The notes: generated from the sequence alone by a model not told the origin. Positions 1 to 11,099 are shown, counted from the stretch's first letter. The stretch: DNA of 64,000 nt from Marinoscillum sp. MHG1-6 (GCF_024714475.1 NZ_JAMZMI010000004.1:434001-498000); one strand, 5' to 3'. Program-made: numbers and translations.

Positions 1-916
1 TACAGTGAAATACGATGTTATCCTTCCCAATAAAATGGACCAGTTTGGTGTCATCTGATTTCCAATATGGCTCCCAATCCTTGCCAGTAGCCGCAGCCCA
101 ATCTTTTGTTGCCGAGATGTACCCAATCGGTGCATCAAACCACACATATAATACCTTTCCTTCAGCCCCTTCTACCGGAACCGGAATTCCCCAATCAAGG
201 TCACGGGTCATCGGACGTGGTTTTAGTCCCCCATCCAGCCAGCTTTTGCATTGACCGGCAACATTGGGCTTCCATTCTTTATGGTCTTCCAGTATCCATT
301 TTCTCAGCCAGTCCTCATACTGATCTAATGGAAAGTACCAGTGCTTCGTAGCTTTTAAGACAGGCGCCTCACCACTCAACATGGACTTCGGGTTGATCAA
401 TTCTGATGGACTAAGTGTAGAACCACAGCTTTCACATTGATCCCCGTAGGCTTCCGGAAACGAACAAGTCGGACAGGTTCCTTTGATATATCTGTCTGCC
501 AGGAACTGATTTTCCTTGGGATCAAAGAATTGTTCGGATGACTGCTCCAAAAACTTACCATTTTCATAGAGCTTCTGGAAATACTCAGATGCAGTCTCAT
601 GGTGAGTTTTAGAAGTTGTGCGGGAGTAGATATCAAAACTGATCCCAAATTTTTCAAAAGACGTTTTGATCTGTTCGTGATATTGATCCACCACTTGTTG
701 AGGTGTTTTGCCCTCCTTTCTAGCCTTTAGGGTGATCGCCACGCCATGCTCATCTGAGCCACAAATGAACGCTACATCGTTTCCTCTCAACCTCAAATAC
801 CTCGCATAGATATCAGCAGGAACATATACTCCTGCCAAATGTCCAATATGAACGGGGCCATTAGCATATGGTAGTGCTGAAGTAATCGTATATCTCTTGA
901 AATTTTTGTCTGACAT
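1..916 (-). CDS. metG: Methionyl-tRNA synthetase, N-terminal part (truncated by window edge)
   Basis: Class I aminoacyl-tRNA synthetase that charges tRNA-Met in the cytoplasm. Reading the minus strand from the ATG at 914-916 gives [20 protein letters not shown], followed by the class I signature HIGH at residues 23-26. A zinc-knuckle insert with CPTC and CESC pairs comes next, then the VWFDAPIGY segment near residue 280. About 305 residues are visible. The KMSKS loop, anticodon-binding domain and any C-terminal tRNA-binding domain lie beyond position 1. No other gene is coupled to it; about 200 bases separate its start from the divergent M61 peptidase. The identification is certain for the visible part. 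Confidence 0.97.
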   Translation of the reverse strand, partial: MSDKNFKRYTITSALPYANGPVHIGHLAGVYVPADIYARYLRLRGNDVAFICGSDEHGVAITLKARKEGKTPQQVVDQYHEQIKTSFEKFGISFDIYSRTTSKTHHETASEYFQKLYENGKFLEQSSEQFFDPKENQFLADRYIKGTCPTCSFPEAYGDQCESCGSTLSPSELINPKSMLSGEAPVLKATKHWYFPLDQYEDWLRKWILEDHKEWKPNVAGQCKSWLDGGLKPRPMTRDLDWGIPVPVEGAEGKVLYVWFDAPIGYISATKDWAAATGKDWEPYWKSDDTKLVHFIGKDNIVFHC

Positions 917-1113
917 GTTACTGATTTATTGTGGCGCAAATATAGAAAGAATGATGAGGCAAGAAGCTTGTCAAAGTTTTCATTTTGGGCTTTTTAGAAT
1001 GACAACTACACCTATATTTACCACTGAAGCGATGTGCTCGCCTTTAAAATAAAAGAGGAAGCACCGAGTTAAATAGGTACGTTTCCCTAAAAACAAGTAA
1101 TAATTAACAAGAT

Positions 1114-2982
1114 ATGATGATCAAAAACTCATTAGGTCTGATGCTACTATTGTGTACGTTTATGGGCATTGCCCAAACTACTGATTCTTATAAAGTAGAA
1201 ATCGACCTCACCGCCGCAAAGGACGATAAAGTACCTGTAACCATTTACCCGCCACAATCTGATAGTGAATTTATAGAATATCATATGTCCAAGGTGGTTC
1301 CGGGAACCTACAGCATTTCAGACTTTGGTCGCTTTGTAACTGATCTTACAGCCACTGATGCCAATGGAAATTCCCTGAGTGTGGAACAAGTATCAACTAA
1401 CAGGTGGAAAATTGAGAATTCAGGCAAACTGACTAAAATATCCTATCTGGTAAATGATTCAAGAGATGAATGCGAGGGATATACTTCTGATGGGGAAAAT
1501 GTAGTTTTTGATCCGGGAGGAACCGATATCAACGAAGAGAAACAGCTTTTCGTGATGAATACTTTTGGGTTTATTGGATATGTCGATGGCATGAAAATGA
1601 ATCCTTACGAGGTCGCCATTACACACAGACCGGAAATATATGGTGCTTCGGCCCTCAAAAAATCGACTAACTCAGACACAGTGGATACTTTCACTGCAGC
1701 TGATTTCAATTTCCTTGCGGACGGACCTATTCTCTACTGCATGCCGGATACGGTCAGCAGACAGATCTCCAATGCCAACATTAGTGTCTCTGTCTTTTCA
1801 CCAAATGGCATTTTGACCGCAAAAGATGTGATGGATAACATTTACGATCTGATGGTAGCTCAAACAGATTACCTGGGCGGTGAGCTACCTGTCGATCGTT
1901 ACTCCTACCTGATCATCTTGTTTGATGACATGACTTTGACCGGCTCATATGGAGCCCTCGAACATTCGTATTCTTCCCTTTACTTCTTACCTGAAAGAGC
2001 GGGTGATAGAATCAGTGGGATTGTTAGGGACGTGGCGTCTCACGAATTCTTTCACATCGTAACACCTTTAAATATCCACGCCGAGCAAATTGGCAACTTC
2101 AACTATATCGAGCCGGAGATGTCAGAACACCTTTGGTTGTACGAAGGGGTGACAGAGTATAGCTCTATGCATGTTCAGGTTAAATACGGCCTTAATTCCC
2201 CTGAAAAGTTTATCGCTGAAATAGCAGAGAAAATGGAAGGCGCTGATCGCTACCCTGCCGATGTTTCTTTTACAGAGATGAGCCGTAGAATACTGGAACC
2301 TGAATTTGAGCCCATGTACGGCAACGTATATCAAAAAGGAGCCCTGATCGGTATGTGCCTCGATCTTTATATCCTGAAATACAGTAATGGTGAAAAAGAC
2401 CTCCAGTGGCTCATGAGACAGCTGGCTAAAAAGTACGGTAAGGAGGTGAGTTTCAAAGACGAAGAACTGTTCGCAGATATCACCGATCTAACCTATCCGG
2501 AAGTTGGTGAATTCCTAAAAACATATGTAGCTGGCAAAGAGCCTCTACCATTCGAGGAAGTGCTCTCCTGGGCTGGCATCGAGTATACAGCGCCAACTCA
2601 AACCAAGGTAATCACCGCTGGAAACATCGCGCTTGGATTGAATGGAGATAATCAGATTATCATTACGAGCACCGACCAAATGAATGAGTTTGGTGAGGCC
2701 ATGGGATACAAAGAGGGTGACATCCTCATGAGTATCAAAGGCATGGAGGTTACGCTTCAGAATGCTGGTGAAGTGTTTGGAAATTATAAGGAAAACACTT
2801 TTGCCGGGGATAAGGTAATTGCAGTAGTTGGTCGTGAGAACAAAAAAGGCAAGGTGAAAAAGAAAAAGCTCAAGGCGAAAGCCATGGCCGTAGATGCGAT
2901 GAGTGGTTACGAAGTCTCATTTATGGAGGATCCTTCGGAGGACCAACAGGCCCTGCTAGATGCATGGATTACCGCAGACTAA
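1114..2982 (+). CDS. Secreted M61-family metallopeptidase with C-terminal PDZ-like region
   Basis: A 622-residue predicted zinc aminopeptidase of the M61 (glycyl aminopeptidase-like) family. A signal peptide ending near AQTT suggests export to the periplasm or surface. The N-terminal beta domain is followed by the catalytic domain, with HEFFH at residues 310-314 and the downstream LWLYEGVTEY segment (glutamates 344 and 348), which carries the third zinc ligand of the family. The C-terminus (about 500-600) resembles a PDZ domain, including a GYKEGDILMSIKG stretch. A strong hairpin terminator follows. A shorter paralogue without the PDZ part lies on the other side of the pbpC/alpha-2-macroglobulin pair. 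The start at 1114 keeps a full signal peptide; the adjacent ATG at 1117 is equally possible. Family assignment is firm, substrate unknown. Confidence 0.88.
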   Translation: MMIKNSLGLMLLLCTFMGIAQTTDSYKVEIDLTAAKDDKVPVTIYPPQSDSEFIEYHMSKVVPGTYSISDFGRFVTDLTATDANGNSLSVEQVSTNRWKIENSGKLTKISYLVNDSRDECEGYTSDGENVVFDPGGTDINEEKQLFVMNTFGFIGYVDGMKMNPYEVAITHRPEIYGASALKKSTNSDTVDTFTAADFNFLADGPILYCMPDTVSRQISNANISVSVFSPNGILTAKDVMDNIYDLMVAQTDYLGGELPVDRYSYLIILFDDMTLTGSYGALEHSYSSLYFLPERAGDRISGIVRDVASHEFFHIVTPLNIHAEQIGNFNYIEPEMSEHLWLYEGVTEYSSMHVQVKYGLNSPEKFIAEIAEKMEGADRYPADVSFTEMSRRILEPEFEPMYGNVYQKGALIGMCLDLYILKYSNGEKDLQWLMRQLAKKYGKEVSFKDEELFADITDLTYPEVGEFLKTYVAGKEPLPFEEVLSWAGIEYTAPTQTKVITAGNIALGLNGDNQIIITSTDQMNEFGEAMGYKEGDILMSIKGMEVTLQNAGEVFGNYKENTFAGDKVIAVVGRENKKGKVKKKKLKAKAMAVDAMSGYEVSFMEDPSEDQQALLDAWITAD

Positions 2983-3004
2983 ATAAGAATTCTAAATAGA
3001 TCCA

Positions 3005-3030
3005 AAGCCACTCCAAAGAGTGGCTTTTTT
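3005..3030 (+). terminator. Rho-independent terminator after the M61 peptidase
   Basis: A 9-bp perfect stem AAGCCACTC / GAGTGGCTT with a CAAA loop is followed by a T run. It lies 22 bases past the stop of the plus-strand peptidase gene and separates it from the convergent pbpC gene. Confidence 0.9.
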
Positions 3031-3037
3031 ATTTCCC

Positions 3038-5335
3038 TCAATTGATAATGACCGAAAAACCAACTTCATCTCTATTGCCTTCAGAATCAACCACAGCTAA
3101 TTGGTGAGCTCCGGCCTTCAACTTTAGCGGTAAGGAAGGTTTTCTGATCGTACTTCCCAAAAACTCATCATCCAGGTACCAAAATACCTCACGATCTGGA
3201 AATTGGGTTGCCAGACGGCTCACGACAGGTTGATAGCTCCCATCAAAATCTTTTGTAACAAACAGGTTGGCATGATCCAGTGGATAGATGATTTTCAACA
3301 CGTCTCTTTCTTGTCGCACCGGACATTTCGGGTTATGTGGTGGAATAGCTTCTACAATACCGCCATTTTTCCATAGATAATAATTCACATCAGGAGGATA
3401 GCGCAATACGTTTTGCTCAACATGGTGTTCACCCCAACATCTTGAGCAGACGATGTAGCGTTCGCTTTCATCCAGTATGCGTTTTTCGTGAAAGGGACAT
3501 ATCCGCATGGGTTTCATATTTACAGGAACTCGGGAAAGTTCGACATTAGCACAATTAGGATTAGCATAGAACCCCGTCTCACTACAAATTTTCACCTCAG
3601 TGAAATCCTCCTCATCTGATTCAAACCATCTCTTATCCTCAGACTCAGGAAGGATATTCAAAATATTGAATAACAAAGGACCTGCACTTCGCATGCCCGA
3701 TAACCCTTTATTGGATTCTCCATTAAAATTACCCACCCAAACCACTATGGTCCAGTCGGGAGTAGCGCCAACTGCCCACGCGTCCTTGTGCCCATAACTT
3801 GTTCCGGTTTTCCATGCTATAGGTTTTTGATTGCCGTATCGTTTCCAGTAAAACTCCAACCCAGGCCTGATCAACTCTTTCATTTCTTCTAATATCAGGT
3901 TACTGGCACCCGAGCTAATCAACAGACGATGGCTTTCATTTTCATTACCTTTTAAGTAGGTTATATCTGAAAACATCCCTCCTTTAGCCAGACCACTGTA
4001 CAGCTTCGCCATATCCCATGGTGTCACCTCTGATCCTCCTAAAATCAGGGGAAGACCGTAATCATCTGCCGTTCGGAATAAGGTCTGCACCCCTGCCGAT
4101 TCCAGCAGGTTGTAGAATTTGGTAAGACCATACATATTGAGAAGTCGAACGGCTGGGATATTGAGCGAGTAAATGAGCGCCTTAGATGCAGGAATAATCC
4201 CGGAAAATTGCTCACTGGCATTGTTTGGAGAAAAGCTCTCAAAATAGGTTGGAACGTCCTTGATCAAGGTATTGGGAAGAATCAAACCTTCATCAATAGC
4301 CGCAGCATACAAAAAGGGCTTCAATATTGAACCTGAGGATCGTTGCGAAGTTACTCCGTCTACCCTGCCCTGATTTTCAAGGTCATCAAAATTCTGACTT
4401 CCAACATAACTGGCTACCTCTCCTGTTTTATTATTTACAACAAGCGCACAGGCATTCATGATCCCCATCTGCTGAAGTTGGGCAGCATGCTGCTTTAGGA
4501 AGAAATTAGTTTCATATTGAATGGACTGGTCAATGGTGGTATAAACAACCGGCAATTCATTTTCCAGATGTATTCTTTCGGTTAGATGAGGGGCCGCCAG
4601 TGGAAAGGGAATGATTTCAGAAGGAATAGGCTCCAGTAATGACAATTCAAAAGTTTCCTGATCAATTTCACGCTTTGCTAATAGCTTGCTCAGCAATTGA
4701 TCTCTTTTTGCTTTTAGCCCCTCATTGTTTTTGCCTGGGAAAATCAATCCCGGAGCATTGGGAAGGACTGCCAAAGTAGCCGCCTGGGCCCAGGAAAGCT
4801 GATCGGGTTTCTTCTCAAAATAGCGAAATGAGGCCGCCGAAAAACCTCGAATATTACTTCCATAAGGTGCATGGGTCAGGTACTCCCTGAGTATTTCTTC
4901 TTTGGAGTATTGTGCTTCCAGGCGTATTGCAAGCACGATTTCAATCAGTTTCTGAAACAGCGTACGAGCCTCATCCTCCATCATTCTGGCCACCTGCATG
5001 GTAATAGTACTTCCACCACTCACCACCTTTTGATGTTTAGCATTAAGGTATGCAGCTCTAAGAATGGCTATAGGATTCACTCCGGGGTGGTAATCAAAAT
5101 ACTGATCCTCATAGGTTAATACCGCTGTCCGAAGATTTGCTGGAATTTCGGAATCCAATTGTGGCGGCAGACACCACTGTTTGTCCGAGTTCAGAAATAC
5201 CCTGAGAAACGTGCTGTCCTTTGCCAATATTACCTGACTGTAGTCTCTGCTGATTCGCAGAGAAACAGGCCAAAATAAAGCAGCAAGGGTCCATACTATC
5301 AATATGGACCCAACAAGAAACGCTCGTTTCTTCAT
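3038..5335 (-). CDS. pbpC: Penicillin-binding protein 1C (bifunctional glycosyltransferase/transpeptidase)
   Basis: A 765-residue class A PBP. An N-terminal membrane anchor (about 5-25) precedes a GT51 glycosyltransferase domain with EDQYFDYHPG (catalytic Glu76) and the STITMQ motif (109-114). The transpeptidase domain has the active-site SILK (Ser336-Lys339), SLN (390-392) and KTGT (509-512). The C-terminal part, with several cysteines (CSRCWGEH), matches the domain added in PBP1C proteins. The protein polymerises and cross-links peptidoglycan on the periplasmic face. Its ATG overlaps the stop of the upstream alpha-2-macroglobulin gene by one base (TAATG), so translation is coupled. This pbpC-yfhM pairing is widely conserved and is thought to tie cell-wall repair to protease defence. 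Confidence 0.95.
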   Translation of the reverse strand: MKKRAFLVGSILIVWTLAALFWPVSLRISRDYSQVILAKDSTFLRVFLNSDKQWCLPPQLDSEIPANLRTAVLTYEDQYFDYHPGVNPIAILRAAYLNAKHQKVVSGGSTITMQVARMMEDEARTLFQKLIEIVLAIRLEAQYSKEEILREYLTHAPYGSNIRGFSAASFRYFEKKPDQLSWAQAATLAVLPNAPGLIFPGKNNEGLKAKRDQLLSKLLAKREIDQETFELSLLEPIPSEIIPFPLAAPHLTERIHLENELPVVYTTIDQSIQYETNFFLKQHAAQLQQMGIMNACALVVNNKTGEVASYVGSQNFDDLENQGRVDGVTSQRSSGSILKPFLYAAAIDEGLILPNTLIKDVPTYFESFSPNNASEQFSGIIPASKALIYSLNIPAVRLLNMYGLTKFYNLLESAGVQTLFRTADDYGLPLILGGSEVTPWDMAKLYSGLAKGGMFSDITYLKGNENESHRLLISSGASNLILEEMKELIRPGLEFYWKRYGNQKPIAWKTGTSYGHKDAWAVGATPDWTIVVWVGNFNGESNKGLSGMRSAGPLLFNILNILPESEDKRWFESDEEDFTEVKICSETGFYANPNCANVELSRVPVNMKPMRICPFHEKRILDESERYIVCSRCWGEHHVEQNVLRYPPDVNYYLWKNGGIVEAIPPHNPKCPVRQERDVLKIIYPLDHANLFVTKDFDGSYQPVVSRLATQFPDREVFWYLDDEFLGSTIRKPSLPLKLKAGAHQLAVVDSEGNRDEVGFSVIIN

Positions 5336-8300
5336 TATTCACTCTTTATCACCCGTGCCTGACGTGTCGCTTCGGTAGCCAGATAGTCATTGTTGTACAT
5401 CGCCTCGCATCTTGCACCCGGCATCTGATAAGAACCCTGTGTGATGACGTTAATTTTCACTACAAAATCCAGCTTGGCTTTGTTTAAATCAAAGAACCAC
5501 ATGATTCGGTCATCCCTGATATCAAGGTATTCCTCAAATCCCATATTCCAGCGAGACATCCACTCCGGCATCACCGCATTGGAAAGCCTGGTATTCTCAA
5601 TCTCCCAACCAGATGGAAGGATCTGAACCAAAGCCATTTCATCAATATCCGGAACGACGCTGATATTTTTCACCGAGTACTTTCCGTAAATCGTACTCCC
5701 AACCTTAAGCTGAGAGATATCAACGTTTTCTCCATCCTCGTTGAACCAGTCGACATCCAATTGAATGTTCTTATTACTCTCTTTGGTGTCATCTTTTAAA
5801 GGCACTCCATTGGATGATAAGGTAGCATACATTTGCGACACATTCACTCCTTCATCTAACGTCAGTTTAAGTTCTCCGCCATACCCTTCATTGATATAAA
5901 GCTGATACTTATTGACCGATTTGATTGTTTCTGAGGTACCATTTGGCAACTGCACCTTTCCTTCAACAATGAGATCATCACTTACTGAAATACCTGCGAA
6001 TTCAAAATAATTACCTATTCCGAGTAGCATTTGACCCAATGTCTGAGTCGAGTACCAGTATCTGTCGCACAGGACTTTAGCGAGACGCTTTGCAAGCAGA
6101 GCAGCATCATCTCCTCTTTCAAAAATGACAAGGCATCGAAGTATAATTCCTAAATCCCTTTTGCCCGAACCATAAGTGTAGGCAAACTCATTATATTCTT
6201 CAACCTCCATGCTAATCGTTTCTACTAAATCCCGGATCTTATCCTCCGCACCGGCCAATTTATACGCAGTCACAAGTTGCCATTTCTGCACGCTATTCAT
6301 GTCATTGTAATTATTCTGCTTTAGTAAGTTCATCTCACTTAAAGGGGCCTTTCCGGCCAGGGCAAGTACATAACATCTGTTTACACGGGTCATCAGGTAT
6401 TTCTTTTCATTGCTGCTCTTTCTTGTTTGTCTTTCCAGATACCGAACAATCCCATCATACATGGCATCAGGCACTACGTACCCTTGTTTTCTGGCTTCTA
6501 TGAGGAACTGGCCGGCATAGTTGCTCCCCCATTCAGAAGCCTCTTCGCCTCCTGGCCAATAGCTAAAACCACCATCATTGAGCTGAAACAACCTTAACCG
6601 ATCAATACCGGCACTGATGTTCTTATCTATTTCCTTCAGTCGATCTGTCTGCCCTTTGAACATATTCTTCAGTGCCAACTGAGGGAAAACAGATGAAGTG
6701 GTTTGTTCGATACAGCCATATGGGTACCGAATCAACCAGTCTAACCTGGACATAAAATCCATGTTTGGAAACACAGATAGATGCAATCGCGCATTGTTCG
6801 TTCCATCTAATCCTACTTTCGGTACCGTAAAAGCGATCGTTTCACCGGGCTTAATGATCTTCTCTTCACTACGATAGTCTCTAGTCGCCGAAGGTGAAAC
6901 AGGTACATCAGCTTCGAAGAAGCTCTGAGCACTTGCCGCTTGACCCATGATGACAATTTTTCCCTGTCCGATTGCTGACTTGACTTTCACCTTGAAATGG
7001 AACAACTGATCGTCCACATCAGTGAATGAGTGCTTTATATTTCTTTCTCCAATGACCTCGAGCGGCCCTTCTGTATCCATGGTGATATTCACCGCACCAA
7101 GCCCTTTTTTCATGGCAAAGACATTTACAGGAACAGTAAACTCATCTCCGGGTTTCAAGGCCCTGGGAATGGTTGGCTGGATAATCAGGTCACTGGTCAC
7201 TGGAACAGTTTTTTCTGCCGAGCCAAACGCATTGCCTTTGGCGGAGACAACCATTACACGCACGGATCCGACATAGTTAGGCATGGTGAAGCTGACAGTG
7301 GCTTTGCCTTTGGCATCAGTCATGAGTGGCCCCTTGAACAGGCACACAGGTTTAAACCTCTTTTTCTTCTCAAAGGGGTCAACCTGAGATTCGCGGTAGT
7401 CCATATCTCCTCCTATAGAGAAGGTCTTGAAGACATCACCAGCGTTCGCTCCTATCACGTGACCAAAGAGGTCGTAAGTAGTTACATCCAGACGGATCTT
7501 TTTGAAAAACTCCTTCCATGGGTCGGGTGTCCTGAAACCCGTGATATCTAGCAACCCTTCGTCGACCACCGCCACAGTGAATTGAGTCTGGTCACCACTC
7601 AAATTGCTGATATTGATATCAAATTTCTTTTTCGGCTCAAGCTCATCCGGCATATCAATAACAAGATCTTGTTTGGTGGATGGATCAACAACCTTCAATG
7701 GTAAAATACCAAACACCCGAATCGGTCGATCATTGACCGTTTGGGCATGGTCCTGCAAGACTGTTACCGTTACATATACATTTGGAGACATAGATTCTAA
7801 AATCTTCAGCTTGACAGTCATGTCCTCTTTGTCCTCCGGAGTGATCCACTGGTCATGAAGAATTCGATCACCCTGCTCTACAGTAAGCAAGACGTTCCCT
7901 TGCCTTGGTGAGGGAAAGGAAATTGTGGCCGTTTCACCAACATTGTATGACGCTTTATCACTTCGCAAAGCCAAAGTACCGGCATTCTCATCCCCGGTTG
8001 GGATACCTCCATAAGGATAGGCACTTACAAATACACTAGAGATATGCCCCGTTGGATTGGAGGCGTCCTGTACTTCAATTAGATATTGCCCACTTTGTTG
8101 TGGGAAAAACGGAACCGAGGTAAAAGGCTTCCCGGATCTGATGGCCCCTTCTTCCACCAGATAAGAATGCTTGTCCGACTTATATCTCAATTTAAATTCT
8201 CTGAAACTATCATATTGATACCACCAGTATTTATTGTTCCGGTAGATTCTGTAAACCAAATCTTTTCCTGAAACCAACTCCCCATTGTGATCCAGTAATA

Positions 8301-10767
8301 CTACTTTGATATCCTGTTTTGCGCCCAGCTTGGTGTATCGAACTTCCCGATCAATCCCTACATAGTGGGAGAAAGGATGCAGCGTCAGATAAGACCATGC
8401 ATCATTTGGACGACCGCCTTCCTGTTGTACCGAAGCCATCAATTTGACTCTCAGCGGTGAAGGAGCCTGATTTAGATTGGGTACGTTCCAAACTACTTTA
8501 GCCTTTCCTTCGCTATCCAAAGCACCTGACTTGATTTTGGTTCGGATGTCCTGAAATTCAATGTATTGATTAAAAAACGAGTAGTCAGTGAATTTGGCAA
8601 ACGGTTCGGAGACATCAAAGACCTCTACTTCAGTCTCATAGGGTAGCCCTTTCGCTGAAGCACCAAATAGGTATCGACTCTCTACTTCAAACTCCAATTG
8701 CTTGTTTTCAGGCAAAATGGTTTTCAAAGCGGGTATCACCTTCACCTTAAGCTTGTTGGCCACCACTGTTTCCACCTTCAGGGTGTGATAAAAATGCTTG
8801 TTACCTACCCTGATTCGCACGCTCCAGTTACCTGTGGGAGCATTTAAATCTGTTCCAAAATTGAAATTATAATAACCGTCGCGAGCCGCTTTAGCAGTGG
8901 TTTCATAGATAAGTGTCCCTTCCGGATTGTACAGCCAAAAATCCGCGGGTATATTGTTGCCACCCGATCCATCCTTGTATCGGACAATACAAGATACGTT
9001 GACCGAATCACCGGGACGATAAACTCCTCGTTCTGTGTAAATATATGCTCTGGTCTTTAGCGAGCTCGGACTGATTCCCCCGACATCATAGCCGGAGTTA
9101 CTCCACTCCATCTCATAGGGCTTGATGACACTCATCTGACCATTCTTTTCTGCCTGAATTAGCTGGACATACGAACTGGCACGAATAGTTGCCATTCCCT
9201 TGTCATTGGTAGTAGCATAATAGTTATCATCATACCTTGTGGCCTTCACCCTCACTCCCGGCATTGGAGCCCCGGTTCTAAGATCCGTTGTGTAAATCCT
9301 GTAGGAGTCATTATCATATCTTTTGGCTAATAGGCCAATATCAGTAATGGTCACAGGTTTATATATCTGACCATTTTTTTGAATGTAGCTCAAACGGTCT
9401 TCCTTGACAGGCACGAGCACATCTTTTGGGTTGAAATTGATCCTGATCAGGTAAAGACCATTGGAGAACTCCTTCAGCACATTTTCCAACGAAAGGTTAT
9501 GGAGCAACCAGGTGTTTTTCTCTCCACCAATTTCAAAGGTCTGGTTATAGACGATAGCCCCTACGGAAGAAATGTAGGTATTATCAAATTCACTGTTTCT
9601 TTTCTTAGAGCTATTGAGTGATTCATTTTTGAAAAATCGATCCGTATTATTCGAAAGGACCTTTTTTACCTCCACGTGCACCCTCTTCAAGTTGGTAGTA
9701 AGAAACTGAAGGTTCTTGTCGTTGCTGGTAGGCATGAATATTCCATCACTCGCAAATTCTACCTGCGGATTAATATCCGGGAAAGTAACAGTAGCCTGAT
9801 ATGGCTCTTCAGTCTTAGTAGCCCATTTACTCTTGACACCTGACTCAACTTTCACCTCATAGCTGGTACCAAATCGAAAATCACCATCCAAAAGCACATA
9901 TTTCCCCATTTTTTGAAGCTTAAAATCGACCTCCGGATTGGTAGAAATAAAACCATCAATGGATTGATTGGCATCCAGTTGATCTGAAAATTTGATCATG
10001 ATTTTCGGATGTTTGCCCTGGTCATCCTTTTCAACAGCGCTAATTCTAAGCTTGTCCAGAGGCACCACTTTTACCTCTCTTTCCAGGCCTTCCTCAAGAT
10101 TCAGGTCTCCTCTGTCTATTTTAAAAAGATACCTTGCTTCGCTATCCTTTCTTTCAATCGGCTTGCTGACGAAGCTGAAGCTTTTATCTCCCTCCTGATT
10201 CCAATCCAATACCTCTCCATCCAAAGAGGCAGCTTTTGATACCTTTTCAATATCGGTTTTCAGGCCAAATTCCATCTTACCTTTATAGATCAATTGCTTT
10301 GGATTATTGGGGTTCAACAGTTCTAAATCACCCGAAAAAGACACAATCTCCTGTCCCTGAACATAAAATTTGAGATCTACGGGATCAAGTGTATTCCCCT
10401 CTATCACTTTGGATAAATCCAGCTTACCTGTGTAGTTGACCCTCGACTGAAACGATTCATCCGCCTGGAACTGTAGCACATTCGTTTCAACCCAGGTCAC
10501 CTTGCCCGAAACCGCGGGAGAAAATGTAAACGGACTCTCTACCGCTTTATTTAATTGATCCTCGGATACTGAATACTCCACGAAAGACACTTTGATAGGT
10601 GAATTTGGTGGGATGGTACCAGTGGTGATATAATCAACCACGGCTGCCACCTCCGGAGAATATTGAATCTCCGTATTGTCCGGCTTCTCGTTGCTTTTGT
10701 TTCCGGAACATGAAATGAAAAATGACAAGATGATGAGTAGGAAGGTGAATTGAAAATGGCTACGCAT
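5335..10767 (-). CDS. yfhM: Bacterial alpha-2-macroglobulin family lipoprotein
   Basis: An 1810-residue lipoprotein with a signal peptide ending in FISC, so it is predicted to be lipid-anchored. Bacterial alpha-2-macroglobulins trap proteases through a large multi-MG-domain scaffold. The sequence keeps the thioester signature as CIEQ (Cys1352-Gln1355) in YPYGCIEQTTSS, which starts the alpha-helical thioester domain (about 1330-1620). The bait and MG domains occupy the N-terminal two thirds, including a segment YIYTERGVYRPGDSV typical of MG-type macroglobulins near residue 575. It is the first gene of a two-gene operon with pbpC, joined by overlapping stop and start codons. The reactive Cys and Gln are intact, so the protein is expected to be functional. 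Confidence 0.95.
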   Translation of the reverse strand: MRSHFQFTFLLIILSFFISCSGNKSNEKPDNTEIQYSPEVAAVVDYITTGTIPPNSPIKVSFVEYSVSEDQLNKAVESPFTFSPAVSGKVTWVETNVLQFQADESFQSRVNYTGKLDLSKVIEGNTLDPVDLKFYVQGQEIVSFSGDLELLNPNNPKQLIYKGKMEFGLKTDIEKVSKAASLDGEVLDWNQEGDKSFSFVSKPIERKDSEARYLFKIDRGDLNLEEGLEREVKVVPLDKLRISAVEKDDQGKHPKIMIKFSDQLDANQSIDGFISTNPEVDFKLQKMGKYVLLDGDFRFGTSYEVKVESGVKSKWATKTEEPYQATVTFPDINPQVEFASDGIFMPTSNDKNLQFLTTNLKRVHVEVKKVLSNNTDRFFKNESLNSSKKRNSEFDNTYISSVGAIVYNQTFEIGGEKNTWLLHNLSLENVLKEFSNGLYLIRINFNPKDVLVPVKEDRLSYIQKNGQIYKPVTITDIGLLAKRYDNDSYRIYTTDLRTGAPMPGVRVKATRYDDNYYATTNDKGMATIRASSYVQLIQAEKNGQMSVIKPYEMEWSNSGYDVGGISPSSLKTRAYIYTERGVYRPGDSVNVSCIVRYKDGSGGNNIPADFWLYNPEGTLIYETTAKAARDGYYNFNFGTDLNAPTGNWSVRIRVGNKHFYHTLKVETVVANKLKVKVIPALKTILPENKQLEFEVESRYLFGASAKGLPYETEVEVFDVSEPFAKFTDYSFFNQYIEFQDIRTKIKSGALDSEGKAKVVWNVPNLNQAPSPLRVKLMASVQQEGGRPNDAWSYLTLHPFSHYVGIDREVRYTKLGAKQDIKVVLLDHNGELVSGKDLVYRIYRNNKYWWYQYDSFREFKLRYKSDKHSYLVEEGAIRSGKPFTSVPFFPQQSGQYLIEVQDASNPTGHISSVFVSAYPYGGIPTGDENAGTLALRSDKASYNVGETATISFPSPRQGNVLLTVEQGDRILHDQWITPEDKEDMTVKLKILESMSPNVYVTVTVLQDHAQTVNDRPIRVFGILPLKVVDPSTKQDLVIDMPDELEPKKKFDINISNLSGDQTQFTVAVVDEGLLDITGFRTPDPWKEFFKKIRLDVTTYDLFGHVIGANAGDVFKTFSIGGDMDYRESQVDPFEKKKRFKPVCLFKGPLMTDAKGKATVSFTMPNYVGSVRVMVVSAKGNAFGSAEKTVPVTSDLIIQPTIPRALKPGDEFTVPVNVFAMKKGLGAVNITMDTEGPLEVIGERNIKHSFTDVDDQLFHFKVKVKSAIGQGKIVIMGQAASAQSFFEADVPVSPSATRDYRSEEKIIKPGETIAFTVPKVGLDGTNNARLHLSVFPNMDFMSRLDWLIRYPYGCIEQTTSSVFPQLALKNMFKGQTDRLKEIDKNISAGIDRLRLFQLNDGGFSYWPGGEEASEWGSNYAGQFLIEARKQGYVVPDAMYDGIVRYLERQTRKSSNEKKYLMTRVNRCYVLALAGKAPLSEMNLLKQNNYNDMNSVQKWQLVTAYKLAGAEDKIRDLVETISMEVEEYNEFAYTYGSGKRDLGIILRCLVIFERGDDAALLAKRLAKVLCDRYWYSTQTLGQMLLGIGNYFEFAGISVSDDLIVEGKVQLPNGTSETIKSVNKYQLYINEGYGGELKLTLDEGVNVSQMYATLSSNGVPLKDDTKESNKNIQLDVDWFNEDGENVDISQLKVGSTIYGKYSVKNISVVPDIDEMALVQILPSGWEIENTRLSNAVMPEWMSRWNMGFEEYLDIRDDRIMWFFDLNKAKLDFVVKINVITQGSYQMPGARCEAMYNNDYLATEATRQARVIKSE

Positions 10768-11099
10768 AATTTAGTTAGGGGTTAAAATATTAAGCCCGGA
10801 AAAATAGACAATTAAAGCATTAGAACAGTGTAAGTGAAATTAAAACTTTACCTGCATGGATCTGCTTGTAATCAAGCAATGAACAAGATCTCTTTTAAAG
10901 GCACTTTTACCCTCAAAAATCTGTTTCGAGAAAGGAACATTGATGGCTATATAATTGCACATTTAGAGACTGAAAAAAGACAGTTCAGAACATGTTATCA
11001 CTATTATTCAGAGCTGATATATGTCATGTTTTTTAAATAGAGGTTTATATAACTTATTGATATTCAGTATGAAAAATTTAACGTTAACAAATTTCGATC
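10768..11099. other. Intergenic region, divergent promoters expected
   Basis: About 330 bases separate the divergent alpha-2-macroglobulin gene and the zinc-ribbon membrane protein gene. A 68-codon open frame at 10834-11040 has no family resemblance, an odd composition and no ribosome binding site. I see no repeat or RNA gene. Promoters for both flanking genes must lie here, but no clean TAnnTTTG box was found. Confidence 0.5.

Noticed and set aside
7030-7551. 173-codon plus-strand frame inside the alpha-2-macroglobulin gene
   Set aside because: Antisense shadow of a well-supported 1810-residue gene.
10834-11040. 68-codon plus-strand frame between yfhM and the membrane protein gene
   Set aside because: No ribosome binding site, no family resemblance, and composition unlike the genes around it.
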